Below, in pieces: positions 35,880-44,247 of a stretch of DNA of 64,000 bases (positions are counted from its first letter, which is position 1; each line of letters opens with the position of its first letter). Both the position numbers and the translations under genes were made by a program. The DNA comes from Arachidicoccus terrestris (GTDB lineage: Bacteria; Bacteroidota; Bacteroidia; Chitinophagales; Chitinophagaceae), in the NCBI RefSeq assembly GCF_020042345.1, contig NZ_CP083387.1, positions 3,658,001 to 3,722,000 of the forward strand, in the 5' to 3' direction. The notes under the pieces were generated by a model. That model ran no database searches, was not told the DNA's origin, and was given only the letters and a program-made list of their open reading frames with translations.

Positions 35880-37202
35880 ATGAAAGTAATGAAATTCGGG
35901 GGCACCAGTGTTGGACAACCTGAACGTATGCACCAGGTAGCTGCTACCGTGACAGAGCAAAAAGAACCTAAAATTGTTGTATTGAGTGCCCTAAGCGGCA
36001 CCACCAATGCATTGGTTGGTATCAGTGAGGCGCTTTCTACTGGAGATAAAGCGGCTGCCAAGAAAATTATTGACGGTCTTGACAAGCATTACAATACTTT
36101 TATTAAGGGGCTCTTAAAAAACAGTGTGCTGCGGGAAAAGGCGAAAGCATCTATTGCAGAACATTTTGAGTTTCTGAACATCATATTAAAGATTTCATTT
36201 AGCGATGCTCTGAATAAGGATATCCTGGCTCAGGGGGAACTAATGAGCACTAAGCTATTTTCTATTTATCTGGAAGAGCTGGGGGTGGATCATTTATGGT
36301 TGCCGGCACTGGAGTTTATGCGTATTGATGCTAACGAAGAGCCGGACTTAAAAGCAATTAAGGCCGACCTGACACATATTCTGAAAAAGCACCCTAAAGT
36401 AGATTTATTTGTCACGCAGGGTTATATCTGCAAGAATGTCAGAGGAGAGGTGGATAACCTGAAAAGAGGCGGCAGCGATTATACAGCTTCTCTGATTGCT
36501 TCTGCTATCAAGGCGGATGTCTGTGAGATCTGGACAGACATTGATGGGATGCACAACAATGACCCGCGTATTGTCAGCAAGACCCGGCCTATTGAAGTAT
36601 TGAGCTTTGAAGAGGCGGCGGAGCTGGCATATTTTGGTGCTAAAATTCTGCATCCGACTTGTATCTGGCCTGCCCAACATGCACATGTGCCGGTCAAGCT
36701 GCTCAATACGATGGCACCAAAGGCTAAAGGAACGACCATTCAGGATAATGAGGAAGGCAAAGGAGCAAAGGCAGTGGCGGCCAAAGATGGTATTATTGCC
36801 ATTAAGATCAAAAGCAGCCGCATGCTTCTGGCCTATGGTTTCTTAAGGAAGGTATTTGAGGTGTTTGAAAAATACAGGACCCCGATTGACATGATTACGA
36901 CCTCTGAAGTGGCAGTTTCTTTGACTATCGATAGTGACCTGCATTTGAAATCTATCATTAAGGAGCTGGAACCCTTTGGTGCGGTAAGCGTGGATAAGCA
37001 TCAGGCCATTGTTTCCATTGTGGGCAACAGTATCGTGGAAGAGAAGGAAGTATTGCTGAATATATTTGAAACCATCAGCCATATTCCGGTCCGCATGATC
37101 AGTTACGGTGGCAGCCGTCACAATATTTCTTTTTTAGTGCCTGCTGGCAGCAAAAATGAGATGTTGCAGGCCATTAATAAAGGTGTTTTTGGATTATCCT
37201 GA
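35880..37202 (+). CDS. lysC: Aspartokinase (monofunctional, ACT-regulated)
   Basis: Phosphorylates aspartate, the committed step of the lysine, methionine and threonine pathway; Asd (13064-14053) acts next. The protein has 440 residues, with the kinase motif KFGGTSVG at the N-terminus and GGSDYTASLIA in the catalytic region. A tandem ACT regulatory region begins near residue 310 (PIDMITTSEVAVSLTI). This length fits a feedback-inhibited monofunctional enzyme rather than a fusion with homoserine dehydrogenase. Unlike asd, no terminator or Lys-rich leader is visible upstream. It ends in a strong terminator. Confidence 0.95.
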   Translation: MKVMKFGGTSVGQPERMHQVAATVTEQKEPKIVVLSALSGTTNALVGISEALSTGDKAAAKKIIDGLDKHYNTFIKGLLKNSVLREKAKASIAEHFEFLNIILKISFSDALNKDILAQGELMSTKLFSIYLEELGVDHLWLPALEFMRIDANEEPDLKAIKADLTHILKKHPKVDLFVTQGYICKNVRGEVDNLKRGGSDYTASLIASAIKADVCEIWTDIDGMHNNDPRIVSKTRPIEVLSFEEAAELAYFGAKILHPTCIWPAQHAHVPVKLLNTMAPKAKGTTIQDNEEGKGAKAVAAKDGIIAIKIKSSRMLLAYGFLRKVFEVFEKYRTPIDMITTSEVAVSLTIDSDLHLKSIIKELEPFGAVSVDKHQAIVSIVGNSIVEEKEVLLNIFETISHIPVRMISYGGSRHNISFLVPAGSKNEMLQAINKGVFGLS

Positions 37203-37232
37203 TAAACTCTGTCTCTATAAGGTCTTCAAAAT

Positions 37233-37267
37233 CGCCATCTTAGTTTATAAAAGATGGCGCTTTTTTT
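37233..37267 (+). terminator. lysC terminator
   Basis: CGCCATCTT (37233-37241) pairs with AAGATGGCG (37251-37259), followed by C and seven T. Confidence 0.9.
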
Positions 37268-37354
37268 AGATGAATATCCTAACTTCGCGCCCGTTATGGT
37301 TGTCGGGCCGCACAGCGGCCCGGTCATTTATTATCCGAAAATCAAGCATTACCC

Positions 37355-38209
37355 ATGCGTTCCATATTACTAAAAGCCATTGTTTTTGGCGCAATATGCC
37401 TGGGCATTCAAAACTCCATTCAGGCACAGCAATACAAAGAAAATAAACAAAAACACAAACACAAAGTCCATCTTTCTAACGAAGGCAATTCTGTCGGAAA
37501 AAAAGGAGAATTATATCTATCCTGGGGATATAATAAAGAGTGGTATCTACCCAGCAATATTCATATTTATCAACCAAAACTGGGAAATGACTATACCCTT
37601 CATAACACGTTGGCTTCTGATCATCCCGGCTGGAATGAGGGCCTGTTTAACAGAGCGCTGACCATACCACAGTATAATTATCGCTTGGGTTATTTCTTTA
37701 AAGATAACTGGGCAATTGAAGCAAACTTCGATCATACTAAGTTTGTGGTGGCTGAAAATCAGTTACTCCATGCCAAAGGGATGATGCAGGGACAGCCGGT
37801 GGACACATTTATCAATAACCAGTCCGGCTTTATGAAATATCAACTGAATAATGGCGCCAACTTTTTACTGATTAATCTGGTTCATAGAAAACATCTGACC
37901 AGCTTCAATAAAGATTGGTTTGATGCCTCTTTATTAGTTAAAGGAGGAGTAGGTATTGTCATTCCACACGTGCAAAACCGGATCGATGGTCATTATAATA
38001 AAAAAGGTTTTCAATTCGGTGGCTTTGATATGGGATTTGAAGCCGGTATAAGAGCAACTTTCTTCCGCTACGGCTATCTGGAGTTTACCAATAAGATATT
38101 GGGTGCCCAGTATTATAATCTCCGGCTCTATCAGGGGCGTGCCAAACAGTTTATTGCTACTTACGAAATGATCCTTAGTATCGGGGCCAGTATCCCGCTG
38201 AAGAAGTAA
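37355..38209 (+). CDS. Secreted outer membrane barrel-like protein, unknown family
   Basis: A 284-residue protein with a signal peptide ending near IQA (residue 24). A short Lys/His/Asn-rich stretch follows, then many amphipathic strands with aromatic residues (GELYLSWGYNKEWYLPSN, YRLGYFFKDNWAIEANFDHT). I do not recognise a family; it looks like an 8-12 strand outer membrane barrel. TAACTTCG, a likely promoter variant, lies about 70 nt upstream. It is monocistronic, with a long hairpin at its end. Confidence 0.75.
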   Translation: MRSILLKAIVFGAICLGIQNSIQAQQYKENKQKHKHKVHLSNEGNSVGKKGELYLSWGYNKEWYLPSNIHIYQPKLGNDYTLHNTLASDHPGWNEGLFNRALTIPQYNYRLGYFFKDNWAIEANFDHTKFVVAENQLLHAKGMMQGQPVDTFINNQSGFMKYQLNNGANFLLINLVHRKHLTSFNKDWFDASLLVKGGVGIVIPHVQNRIDGHYNKKGFQFGGFDMGFEAGIRATFFRYGYLEFTNKILGAQYYNLRLYQGRAKQFIATYEMILSIGASIPLKK

Positions 38210-38226
38210 CAATATTTCAATGGATT

Positions 38227-38275
38227 AATCGTCTTCAATATGAAGTAATCATTTACTTTAGTGTTGAAGACGATT
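38227..38275 (+). terminator. Long nested hairpin after the barrel gene
   Basis: AATCGTCTTCAA (38227-38238) pairs perfectly with TTGAAGACGATT (38264-38275), with an inner AAGTAA/TTACTT stem. The downstream T run is weak. Confidence 0.6.
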
Positions 38276-38380
38276 TGTCTTTATGCTAACTGGAGTTGCC
38301 TGAGTTCTCTTGAAAAGGCCTAAATTTGTTGAAGCAGGCTGCTTAAGGAAACAGACTGCCGGTATACAAATTCTTTGCGG

Positions 38381-38782
38381 ATGCAGATAAAAAAAGGTAG
38401 TGTACGGCCGGTTCGCTGGTGTTATGATTATGAGCTGACGTCCAGAAATCAAAAAAATGATTTTTTGATGTGGACCACCGGCATGTTTCCTTATTTGCTG
38501 CATAAGGGTAACGTTCTACTTACCGAAAAAGGACTGAGTTTAACGAATAGTTATGGGGTCATTAAAGATGAGGTGCCTTTTACCCGGATCCAAACCGTGT
38601 ACCTCGGTTATGATGACCTTTATCCGCCGAGATTGTCTAAGAATTCCGGTACATTCTGGTCACCGCTTAGACTTACTTTAGATAACGGTATGAAAATCTA
38701 TCTGATCGTTTTTGGCTATTTTGGGATTATGATCAGAACAAAACTGTGGTTTGAAAGTCTGAAAGAATTGTTGTCTTATTGA
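38381..38782 (+). CDS. Small PH-domain-like hypothetical protein
   Basis: A 133-residue protein without a signal peptide. A beta-rich pattern (VLLTEKGLSLTNSYGVIKDE, then VPFTRIQTVYLGYDDLYPPR) followed by a hydrophobic turn and a C-terminal helix recalls bacterial PH-like domains (bPH). The match is by eye and the role is unknown. The ATG at 38381 lies beside TTCTTTGC, a degenerate -7 element, so the message may have almost no leader. It is convergent with the secreted protein gene at 38822. Confidence 0.6.
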   Translation: MQIKKGSVRPVRWCYDYELTSRNQKNDFLMWTTGMFPYLLHKGNVLLTEKGLSLTNSYGVIKDEVPFTRIQTVYLGYDDLYPPRLSKNSGTFWSPLRLTLDNGMKIYLIVFGYFGIMIRTKLWFESLKELLSY

Positions 38783-38821
38783 CGATCCCATGGCAGTAGA
38801 GAAGCAGTTAGTTTTGTATCG

Positions 38822-39961
38822 TTATTTGCCAATGCCGATACTCAGCTGAATGCTTGGGCTGACGCCTTTGAAAAAATCATGAAAATAAATGTAGGGCTTA
38901 AGCGTTGCGTTCCCGTATTTGACTCCAAAAGCGTTAATGCCAAAAGTATGCTTTTCCAGAAACGCCCCTTTTCTATGAATCAGATAGCCGATAGACAGTG
39001 GTAGATATACACCCAGGCCGATGTGGTCTTCCTGGTCGCTATGGTAGGCGTTATAGGTGGCAAACAAAAAATCATTGCGATAGGTCGTGGTTTTGCCTTT
39101 TAGATCTTTTCCAAAAAAGAAGTAAGGCGCCCAGTAAAGCCCATAGTTATGGTAGCTGTTTTTTGACTGGAGTGCATAATGGTTCCAGTTTATTCCGACC
39201 GCCGCAGATGGAACAAAATAGTTTTTAATATTCTGGATGTCGGCGGACAGTCCTAATGAAAGCACATATTCTACATTCTTTTTTATTGTTACCTTGCCGG
39301 CAAAGTGGTTGTCTTTATTCATGTGATATTGACCATATATAAAAGATCTGTAGGAAGGCCGCCTGGCGATGTCTTGGGGTATTGCATGCTCTATACTGTC
39401 GATAAATCTGTCGACAATAGTTGCGTTTGCAATTTTGCTGAATTCACTTAAGGAACGCATAGTAAGTATCATGACAGCAGCCCGGTAATGGCCGTTGGAG
39501 GAGTCGACTTTAGCAATTGTTATCGAATCAAGGAGGGGCTTTATAATGGCCATTTCCCCATTTTCGATATAATAAGTGGTTTCGCCGGTGGCAGGCTTCT
39601 GGTTGATTAAGGTTGTCACACGGCCGTTGTATGAAATGTATTGTAGCTTTTTTACAGTCAGCGGATCCTGCAGGGAATCTTTAAACTGATTATAGGCCTT
39701 TTCTACCGCATCAAAAAGCGTTTTGGTGGGCTGTAATAACGTCAGCCCTGACTTCGATCCAGGATAGCTGTTTGATCGCTGGATAAATAGTTTGTTCCCT
39801 TTTCCCAGATCCAGCGTATAACCTTGCTGTTTAGGTAGAGATTGTCTGCGATATTGTGGCGGCGTTCCCACAAGACTAATAGGTTCATCCAGATATTGAG
39901 CACAGAGAGTGCCGGTTACACTTAACAATAAAAGTGTACTGAGTATAGTTTTTATTTTCAT
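38822..39961 (-). CDS. Secreted protein of the sigma/anti-sigma cassette
   Basis: A 379-residue protein with a signal peptide (MKIKTILSTLLLLSVTGTLCA). Residues about 25-220 look soluble. The last 150 or so residues form alternating aromatic strands (YGLYWAPYFFFGKDLKGK, IGLGVYLPLSIGYLIHRKG) ending like an outer membrane barrel. I do not recognise the family. It starts 30 nt after the membrane-anchored gene at 39992-40822, in the same direction. It is probably cotranscribed with that gene and with the ECF sigma gene, and so is a likely target or sensor of that system. Confidence 0.7.
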   Translation of the reverse strand: MKIKTILSTLLLLSVTGTLCAQYLDEPISLVGTPPQYRRQSLPKQQGYTLDLGKGNKLFIQRSNSYPGSKSGLTLLQPTKTLFDAVEKAYNQFKDSLQDPLTVKKLQYISYNGRVTTLINQKPATGETTYYIENGEMAIIKPLLDSITIAKVDSSNGHYRAAVMILTMRSLSEFSKIANATIVDRFIDSIEHAIPQDIARRPSYRSFIYGQYHMNKDNHFAGKVTIKKNVEYVLSLGLSADIQNIKNYFVPSAAVGINWNHYALQSKNSYHNYGLYWAPYFFFGKDLKGKTTTYRNDFLFATYNAYHSDQEDHIGLGVYLPLSIGYLIHRKGAFLEKHTFGINAFGVKYGNATLKPYIYFHDFFKGVSPSIQLSIGIGK

Positions 39962-39991
39962 CTTAAGAAGATTTAGATCAATATTTTAACT

Positions 39992-40822
39992 TTAAAATCG
40001 GATTCGAAATGGGGTATTGGAAGAGGTGCCGCTGTTATTGCCCAACTTTTTGTAAACACTTTCCTTGAGTAGGCCATTTCTGTAGAGCTCAGGTTGTGTG
40101 GGCGGCAGTGAAGGCACTGTATTGATTTCTGATAAACTCACGACAGGTAATGATTTATCGGAACTGATGTGGGGCGATGTCCGGATGGAATGAACGTCTG
40201 CTTTAACAGAAGGCCTGGCGGTTTCATCAGGGATAATATTGACACCATTTAAAGCGTACCGCGCATCTTTACCGCTTGAGAGCGTGTCATGGCGGACAAT
40301 TGATCTCTCTGTCCCGGTTGGGTGATTTTGATATGTCTTTTGTTGTGCTGCATGCTTCTTGGCATAATACTTTTGATTACCAGCTGCTCTCTTATGCTGT
40401 GGAGCAATTGCCTTTTTCTCAGTGCGCTGCTTATCTGCTGTCACAGCTATTTTATCCGTAACAGCCGCTTCAGCGCCGGATGCTGTTGCTTTCGGTGCAG
40501 TGCTGTTTGTCTGGGCAGCCGGTTGATCATTGGGTGATGGCCTGACTGCTGTCGTTTGCTGCGGGGGGAAATCATGCTCAGAACTCAGGCGTCCTGTGAA
40601 AAAGCCGATTAGCAGCAAAAGCATAGCCGCAACCGTCATTTTCCAGATAAAGAATATTTTCCCTTTCGGTTGTTTTCTGACTGGCTTGTGATATGCAGCT
40701 AGCTGACCGGCTAACGCGTGCCATCCCTTCCGGGTGTCATAATCCTGTTCTTGCAGTGCCAGCATCTTGTTTTTCAAAGTGTGGTCTTGCTGGCGGCACT
40801 GTTCTTTATGATTGGAGTCCAT
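39992..40822 (-). CDS. Putative anti-sigma factor (single-pass membrane protein)
   Basis: A 276-residue protein. A cytoplasmic N-terminal segment of about 55 residues is followed by one transmembrane helix (about 57-76). A long, low-complexity periplasmic region rich in Ala, Lys, Thr and Gln comes after it. The layout and the 17-nt overlap with the upstream ECF sigma gene suggest an anti-sigma factor, although I see no ZAS or FecR motif. The assignment rests on context. The overlap implies translational coupling, which keeps sigma and anti-sigma balanced. Confidence 0.65.
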   Translation of the reverse strand: MDSNHKEQCRQQDHTLKNKMLALQEQDYDTRKGWHALAGQLAAYHKPVRKQPKGKIFFIWKMTVAAMLLLLIGFFTGRLSSEHDFPPQQTTAVRPSPNDQPAAQTNSTAPKATASGAEAAVTDKIAVTADKQRTEKKAIAPQHKRAAGNQKYYAKKHAAQQKTYQNHPTGTERSIVRHDTLSSGKDARYALNGVNIIPDETARPSVKADVHSIRTSPHISSDKSLPVVSLSEINTVPSLPPTQPELYRNGLLKESVYKKLGNNSGTSSNTPFRIRF

Positions 40823-41348
40823 GACTTTCCATTTTAATGATCATTTGTTGCAATAAGGCTCTTGCCTTACTTAATTGAGACTTCGATGTTCCTTCTTTTA
40901 TGTTTAGCGTTTCTGCAATCTCTTGATGAGTCATTCCTTCGATGACATAAAGATTAAAGACGATTCTGTATCCGGTAGGAAGGACGGTAATAAGCTGCAG
41001 AATCTCTGATGCGGATAATTGGTCCAATGCATTTTCATCATGACTGATGGAATAATCCTCTATTTCTTCTGTCGTTATATAACGCGTACCTCTTAAATGC
41101 ATCAGGCATTCGTTGACCATAACGCGCCTCAGATATGCACTGATACTGCCTGTGCCCCGATAGTCAAATCGCTCAATCTTTTGAAAGAACTTTAGAAATC
41201 CTGACAGCATGACCTCTTCGGCGTCCTGTCCATTGCCTATATATCTTCGGCAAACCGTCATCATAGAAGGAGCGTGCTGGTCAAATAGGGCCTTCTGTGC
41301 CCATGCCTGATTCCTTTTACATCCTTGAATGAGTTTCGTTTCTTCCAA
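40806..41348 (-). CDS. ECF-type RNA polymerase sigma factor
   Basis: A 180-residue sigma-70 family factor of the extracytoplasmic-function class, with regions 2 and 4 only. Region 2 includes DAEEVMLSGFLKFFQKIERF and YRGTGSISAYLRRVMVNECL. Region 4 is the C-terminal helix-turn-helix (GMTHQEIAETLNIKEGTSKS) that reads the -35 element. It is the first gene of a three-gene minus-strand cassette with the putative anti-sigma and a secreted protein. The signal and regulon are unknown. Confidence 0.93.
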   Translation of the reverse strand: MEETKLIQGCKRNQAWAQKALFDQHAPSMMTVCRRYIGNGQDAEEVMLSGFLKFFQKIERFDYRGTGSISAYLRRVMVNECLMHLRGTRYITTEEIEDYSISHDENALDQLSASEILQLITVLPTGYRIVFNLYVIEGMTHQEIAETLNIKEGTSKSQLSKARALLQQMIIKMESHGLQS

Positions 41349-41412
41349 TTTGGTGAATTTCTATAGATTAAATGCAGTCAGTAACAAAAGGGTTGCCTGG
41401 ATAGAAACTTAT

Positions 41413-42366
41413 TTATTTTTGCATGGAGAATCTTTTTGGTTTCATACCAATATGCTGGTTGAAAACCCGGGAAAAATGGCTAAGGTTGCTAAATCCCAGA
41501 TGATAACCTACTTCTGAGACCGATAGCTGCCTTTCGGCGAGCAGCCGGGCGGCTTCTTGTATCCTGAATTGCTGATAGTAACTATATATGCTTTTGCCAA
41601 AGACTTGTTTGAAGAGGGTCTTGAGTTTGGAGATGCTCATATTGGCTGAACTGGCTAATGTGGCTAAAGTAGGAGGGGTTGCAAGGTGCGCTAATATATT
41701 TTCCCTGATATTGTATATAACTTGGATGTCTGTCCGGTTTAAAGGGTGCAACTGCCTGCCTGATGGCCTGCTTTCTAACTCTATCAACAAACGACATATG
41801 AGCTCTTCGGCTTTTACACGGAGAAAAAACAGCCGGAAAGGCTCTTTGACGGGTTCTTTTATGATCTCATCCACGATCTGTAACATGGACGGGTAAACAG
41901 TCTGTTCAAACAGCAGTGGTTGATTATTTTCCAGAAGCTGGCTTAAAATGACAGATTGATTTTTGGATACCAACAGGCTGGCAAGATATGCCGCATTGAC
42001 TTCGATATTGATGGTTGCGGTCTGGGTATGAACAGGTATGATGATATCGGCCTGCACCTTTCTGGTCGCAATCATGACAGACGGCAATTGTGTATTCGCT
42101 CTTTTGCTTTCCGGTAATACATGCTGAAACTTGAATAGAATCATTTTGCCCCGGATGTCGGTGTCTGGGTTGGCCAGCACAATCTCCCGGTTAAGTTCAT
42201 AGTCCATAATAAGCATCCGGATTTGCTCATTGAATGTGAAGCCGGTACAATATCCCTTTCCGTATTCTTGGGGTATATTTATCCGGTTATGTGAGATAGG
42301 AACACCTAATGTTTTTGCAAAATCTCGAAGAGCTTCCGGAGTATGTGGATCATAATTTTGCGGCAT
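41413..42366 (-). CDS. AraC-family transcriptional regulator
   Basis: A 317-residue regulator. The C-terminal hundred residues form the two-HTH AraC domain (ANMSISKLKTLFKQVFGKSI, then EVGYHLGFSNLSHFSRVFNQ). The N-terminal 200 residues are an unrecognised sensing domain. It is divergent from the Tet(X)-like monooxygenase with a 99-nt spacer in which both genes have perfect -7 elements. The natural inference is that it controls that gene, itself, or both. Confidence 0.9.
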   Translation of the reverse strand: MPQNYDPHTPEALRDFAKTLGVPISHNRINIPQEYGKGYCTGFTFNEQIRMLIMDYELNREIVLANPDTDIRGKMILFKFQHVLPESKRANTQLPSVMIATRKVQADIIIPVHTQTATINIEVNAAYLASLLVSKNQSVILSQLLENNQPLLFEQTVYPSMLQIVDEIIKEPVKEPFRLFFLRVKAEELICRLLIELESRPSGRQLHPLNRTDIQVIYNIRENILAHLATPPTLATLASSANMSISKLKTLFKQVFGKSIYSYYQQFRIQEAARLLAERQLSVSEVGYHLGFSNLSHFSRVFNQHIGMKPKRFSMQK

Positions 42367-42394
42367 TTAATGTCTTTTTCGACTATTATTGAAC

Positions 42395-42402
42395 CAAATA
42401 TA
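42395..42402 (-). promoter_or_regulatory. -7 element (TATATTTG) of the AraC-family gene
   Basis: A perfect TAnnTTTG on the minus strand, 28 nt upstream of the ATG at 42366. Confidence 0.5.
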
Positions 42403-42410
42403 GCTAATTT

Positions 42411-42423
42411 ATCATAAAATGAT
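42411..42423. promoter_or_regulatory. Inverted repeat between divergent promoters
   Basis: ATCAT-AAA-ATGAT sits between the -7 elements of the AraC-family and monooxygenase genes. Its position suits an operator, but the arms are only 5 bp in AT-rich sequence. Confidence 0.3.
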
Positions 42424-42427
42424 ATTA

Positions 42428-42435
42428 TAATTTTG
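42428..42435 (+). promoter_or_regulatory. -7 element (TAATTTTG) of the Tet(X)-like gene
   Basis: A perfect TAnnTTTG 30 nt upstream of the ATG at 42466. Confidence 0.55.
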
Positions 42436-42465
42436 CATAATTAATGAGATCAATAACAAAAAACG

Positions 42466-43596
42466 ATGCTACTAAGAAATACAAAAGTTGCGATCATTGG
42501 CGCGGGACCGGTTGGGTTGACAATGGCCAAATTGTTACAGCAGGGTGGTGCCACAGCTATAGTTTATGAAAGAGATGTAAATGCAGCGGCCAGAATTTGG
42601 GGAGGAACCCTTGATCTCCATAAAAAGACAGGTCAGCGGGCTTTGAAGAAAGCAGGGCTGCTGGATCAGTATTTTGCGTTATCTACGGCGATGGGCATAA
42701 AATTCGCGGATCAGAGGGGTACTATTTTGGTGACAAAAACGCCTACGGCTGAAAGTCAGTACGATAATCCGGAGATTAACAGAAATGCTTTACGAACGAT
42801 GTTGCTACAAAGCTTGCTCCCTGGCACAATCCATTGGAACAAGAGATTGACAACGCTTGAAACATCTGATAGAAAGTGGATTCTTGGGTTTCTCGATCAT
42901 ACGCAAGCGGCAGTGGATGTAGTTATTTTGGCGGACGGAGGTCTGTCTAAAATGAGACATTTTGTAACAGAGACCTCGGTAGAGGAAACGGGATCTTTTA
43001 TTGTTCAGGGAGATGTGTCAAATCCAGAAATTAATTGCCCTGAATTATACCGGCTGTGTGATGAACACAGGCTAATGGTGGCGTATGGTGGATATTTGCT
43101 GGTCATAAATCCTTTAAATAATGGAACGATGACTTATGGGCTGGTATTTAAAAAGCCTGCGGAATGGAGCGGCCATCACCCTCTGGATTTTAATAATAGG
43201 TTAGCCGTTATCGAATATTTTTCAGAGCAGCTTGACGGTTGGTCAGATTTGTATAAGGGGTTATTTAAGGTCACTGAGAAATTTGTTGTGTTGCCTACCC
43301 GGAAATTGCCATTGCATAACACCTGGAAAAGCAACAGGCCGTTGCCGATAACATGTATCGGTGACGCGGCTCACCTAATGCCACCATTCGCCGGTATGGG
43401 CGTGAATATAGGTTTATTGGATGCAATGATACTGTCTGAGAATTTAACAGAGCGAAATTTTGCGTCTATAAATGATGCGATCTTTGATTATGAACAGCAG
43501 ATGTTTGTGTATGCTTCTGCTGCCAGTAAGCAATCCAGTGAAAACGAAATGAAGATGCATGACGCCGGTTTTCAATTTCAGACGTTAATGGAATGA
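42466..43596 (+). CDS. FAD-dependent monooxygenase, Tet(X)-like
   Basis: A 376-residue class A flavin monooxygenase with the GAGPVG FAD loop (residues 12-17) and the second FAD motif GDAAHLMPPFAG. It follows the tetracycline-inactivating enzyme Tet(X) closely over its whole length: GGTLDLHKKTGQ, NPEINRNALR, VEETGSF, PEINCPEL and YEQQMFVY all have near-identical Tet(X) counterparts. By recall of Tet(X2), its substrate residues Gln192, Arg213 and Gly236 correspond to Gln181, Arg202 and Gly225 here, but His234 is replaced by Thr223. It may therefore be a tetracycline destructase or a relative with another substrate. No mobile-element signs flank it. Confidence 0.88.
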   Translation: MLLRNTKVAIIGAGPVGLTMAKLLQQGGATAIVYERDVNAAARIWGGTLDLHKKTGQRALKKAGLLDQYFALSTAMGIKFADQRGTILVTKTPTAESQYDNPEINRNALRTMLLQSLLPGTIHWNKRLTTLETSDRKWILGFLDHTQAAVDVVILADGGLSKMRHFVTETSVEETGSFIVQGDVSNPEINCPELYRLCDEHRLMVAYGGYLLVINPLNNGTMTYGLVFKKPAEWSGHHPLDFNNRLAVIEYFSEQLDGWSDLYKGLFKVTEKFVVLPTRKLPLHNTWKSNRPLPITCIGDAAHLMPPFAGMGVNIGLLDAMILSENLTERNFASINDAIFDYEQQMFVYASAASKQSSENEMKMHDAGFQFQTLME

Positions 43597-43643
43597 TGTT
43601 GGATATGTATGGATTTGAAATACTAGAGTGAAATGGCATAAAA

Positions 43644-43668
43644 AAGCCTCCCGGAAAAAGGAGGCCTT
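43644..43668 (-). terminator. Terminator of the tRNA-Gly/tRNA-Leu transcript
   Basis: GGAGGC and GCCTCC arms with a short loop, running into six T on the minus strand just downstream of tRNA-Leu. Confidence 0.7.
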
Positions 43669-43677
43669 ATAATTAGG

Positions 43678-43764
43678 TGCCCCGGGCGGGACTTGAACCC
43701 GCACGACCATTGCTGATCACAGGATTTTAAGTCCTGCGTGTCTACCAATTCCACCACCAGGGCA
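43678..43764 (-). tRNA. tRNA-Leu (anticodon TAA)
   Basis: An 87-nt class II tRNA on the minus strand. The acceptor TGCCCTG/CGGGGCA region closes with one mismatch or wobble. The D-arm is GGAATTGGTAGACAC. The anticodon loop CTTAAAA gives TAA, and the T-arm is GGGTTCAAGTCCC. A long variable arm is present, as expected for Leu. CCA is not encoded. It follows tRNA-Gly by 36 nt. Confidence 0.96.
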
Positions 43765-43800
43765 ATCGAAAAAAAATCCCGCGAACTGCGGGATTAAAGA

Positions 43801-43872
<72 letters not shown>

Positions 43873-43921
43873 TTATAACTGCTTGTTAAAGAACTAATTA
43901 CCGTGTTTTCTAATTGGATTG

Positions 43922-43952
43922 CAAAGATAATAACTTATTTCACACCTCCAAA
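43922..43952 (-). promoter_or_regulatory. Promoter of the tRNA-Gly/tRNA-Leu operon
   Basis: On the minus strand TTTG (43952-43949), 19 nt, then TATCTTTG (43929-43922): both Bacteroidota elements are perfect. Confidence 0.8.
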
Positions 43953-43965
43953 TTTTTTTTCAAAA

Positions 43966-44190
43966 TTATTTATACTCCGGTGTATATAAGGTGCTGCTTT
44001 GGATTTCAATATCTGGTTTTCCCTGATAACGGTTTGCCCAAAGTTCATAGAATACGGTAAACAATAAAAGGACAAAACCAATCACCTGAACATAAAATAA
44101 GAATCTGGAAGAAGAGACTTTATTATAGCTATAGTCCATATTCTTCATTTTCTCCAATTCCTGCTGATATTCATGATTCTCGTGACTCAT
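43966..44190 (-). CDS. Small single-pass membrane protein
   Basis: A 74-residue protein with a charged N-terminus (about 28 residues, rich in Glu and Tyr), one transmembrane helix (about 31-50) and a short polar tail. No family is recognised. Its codon pattern, the well-placed start and its position 57 nt after the glycosyltransferase gene on the same strand make it likely real. The function is unknown. Confidence 0.6.
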   Translation of the reverse strand: MSHENHEYQQELEKMKNMDYSYNKVSSSRFLFYVQVIGFVLLLFTVFYELWANRYQGKPDIEIQSSTLYTPEYK

Positions 44191-44247
44191 AATGTTCTAT
44201 TTAAAATTACTGTGCAAATGTAAGTATAGAAGGGAAAATTCACAATA

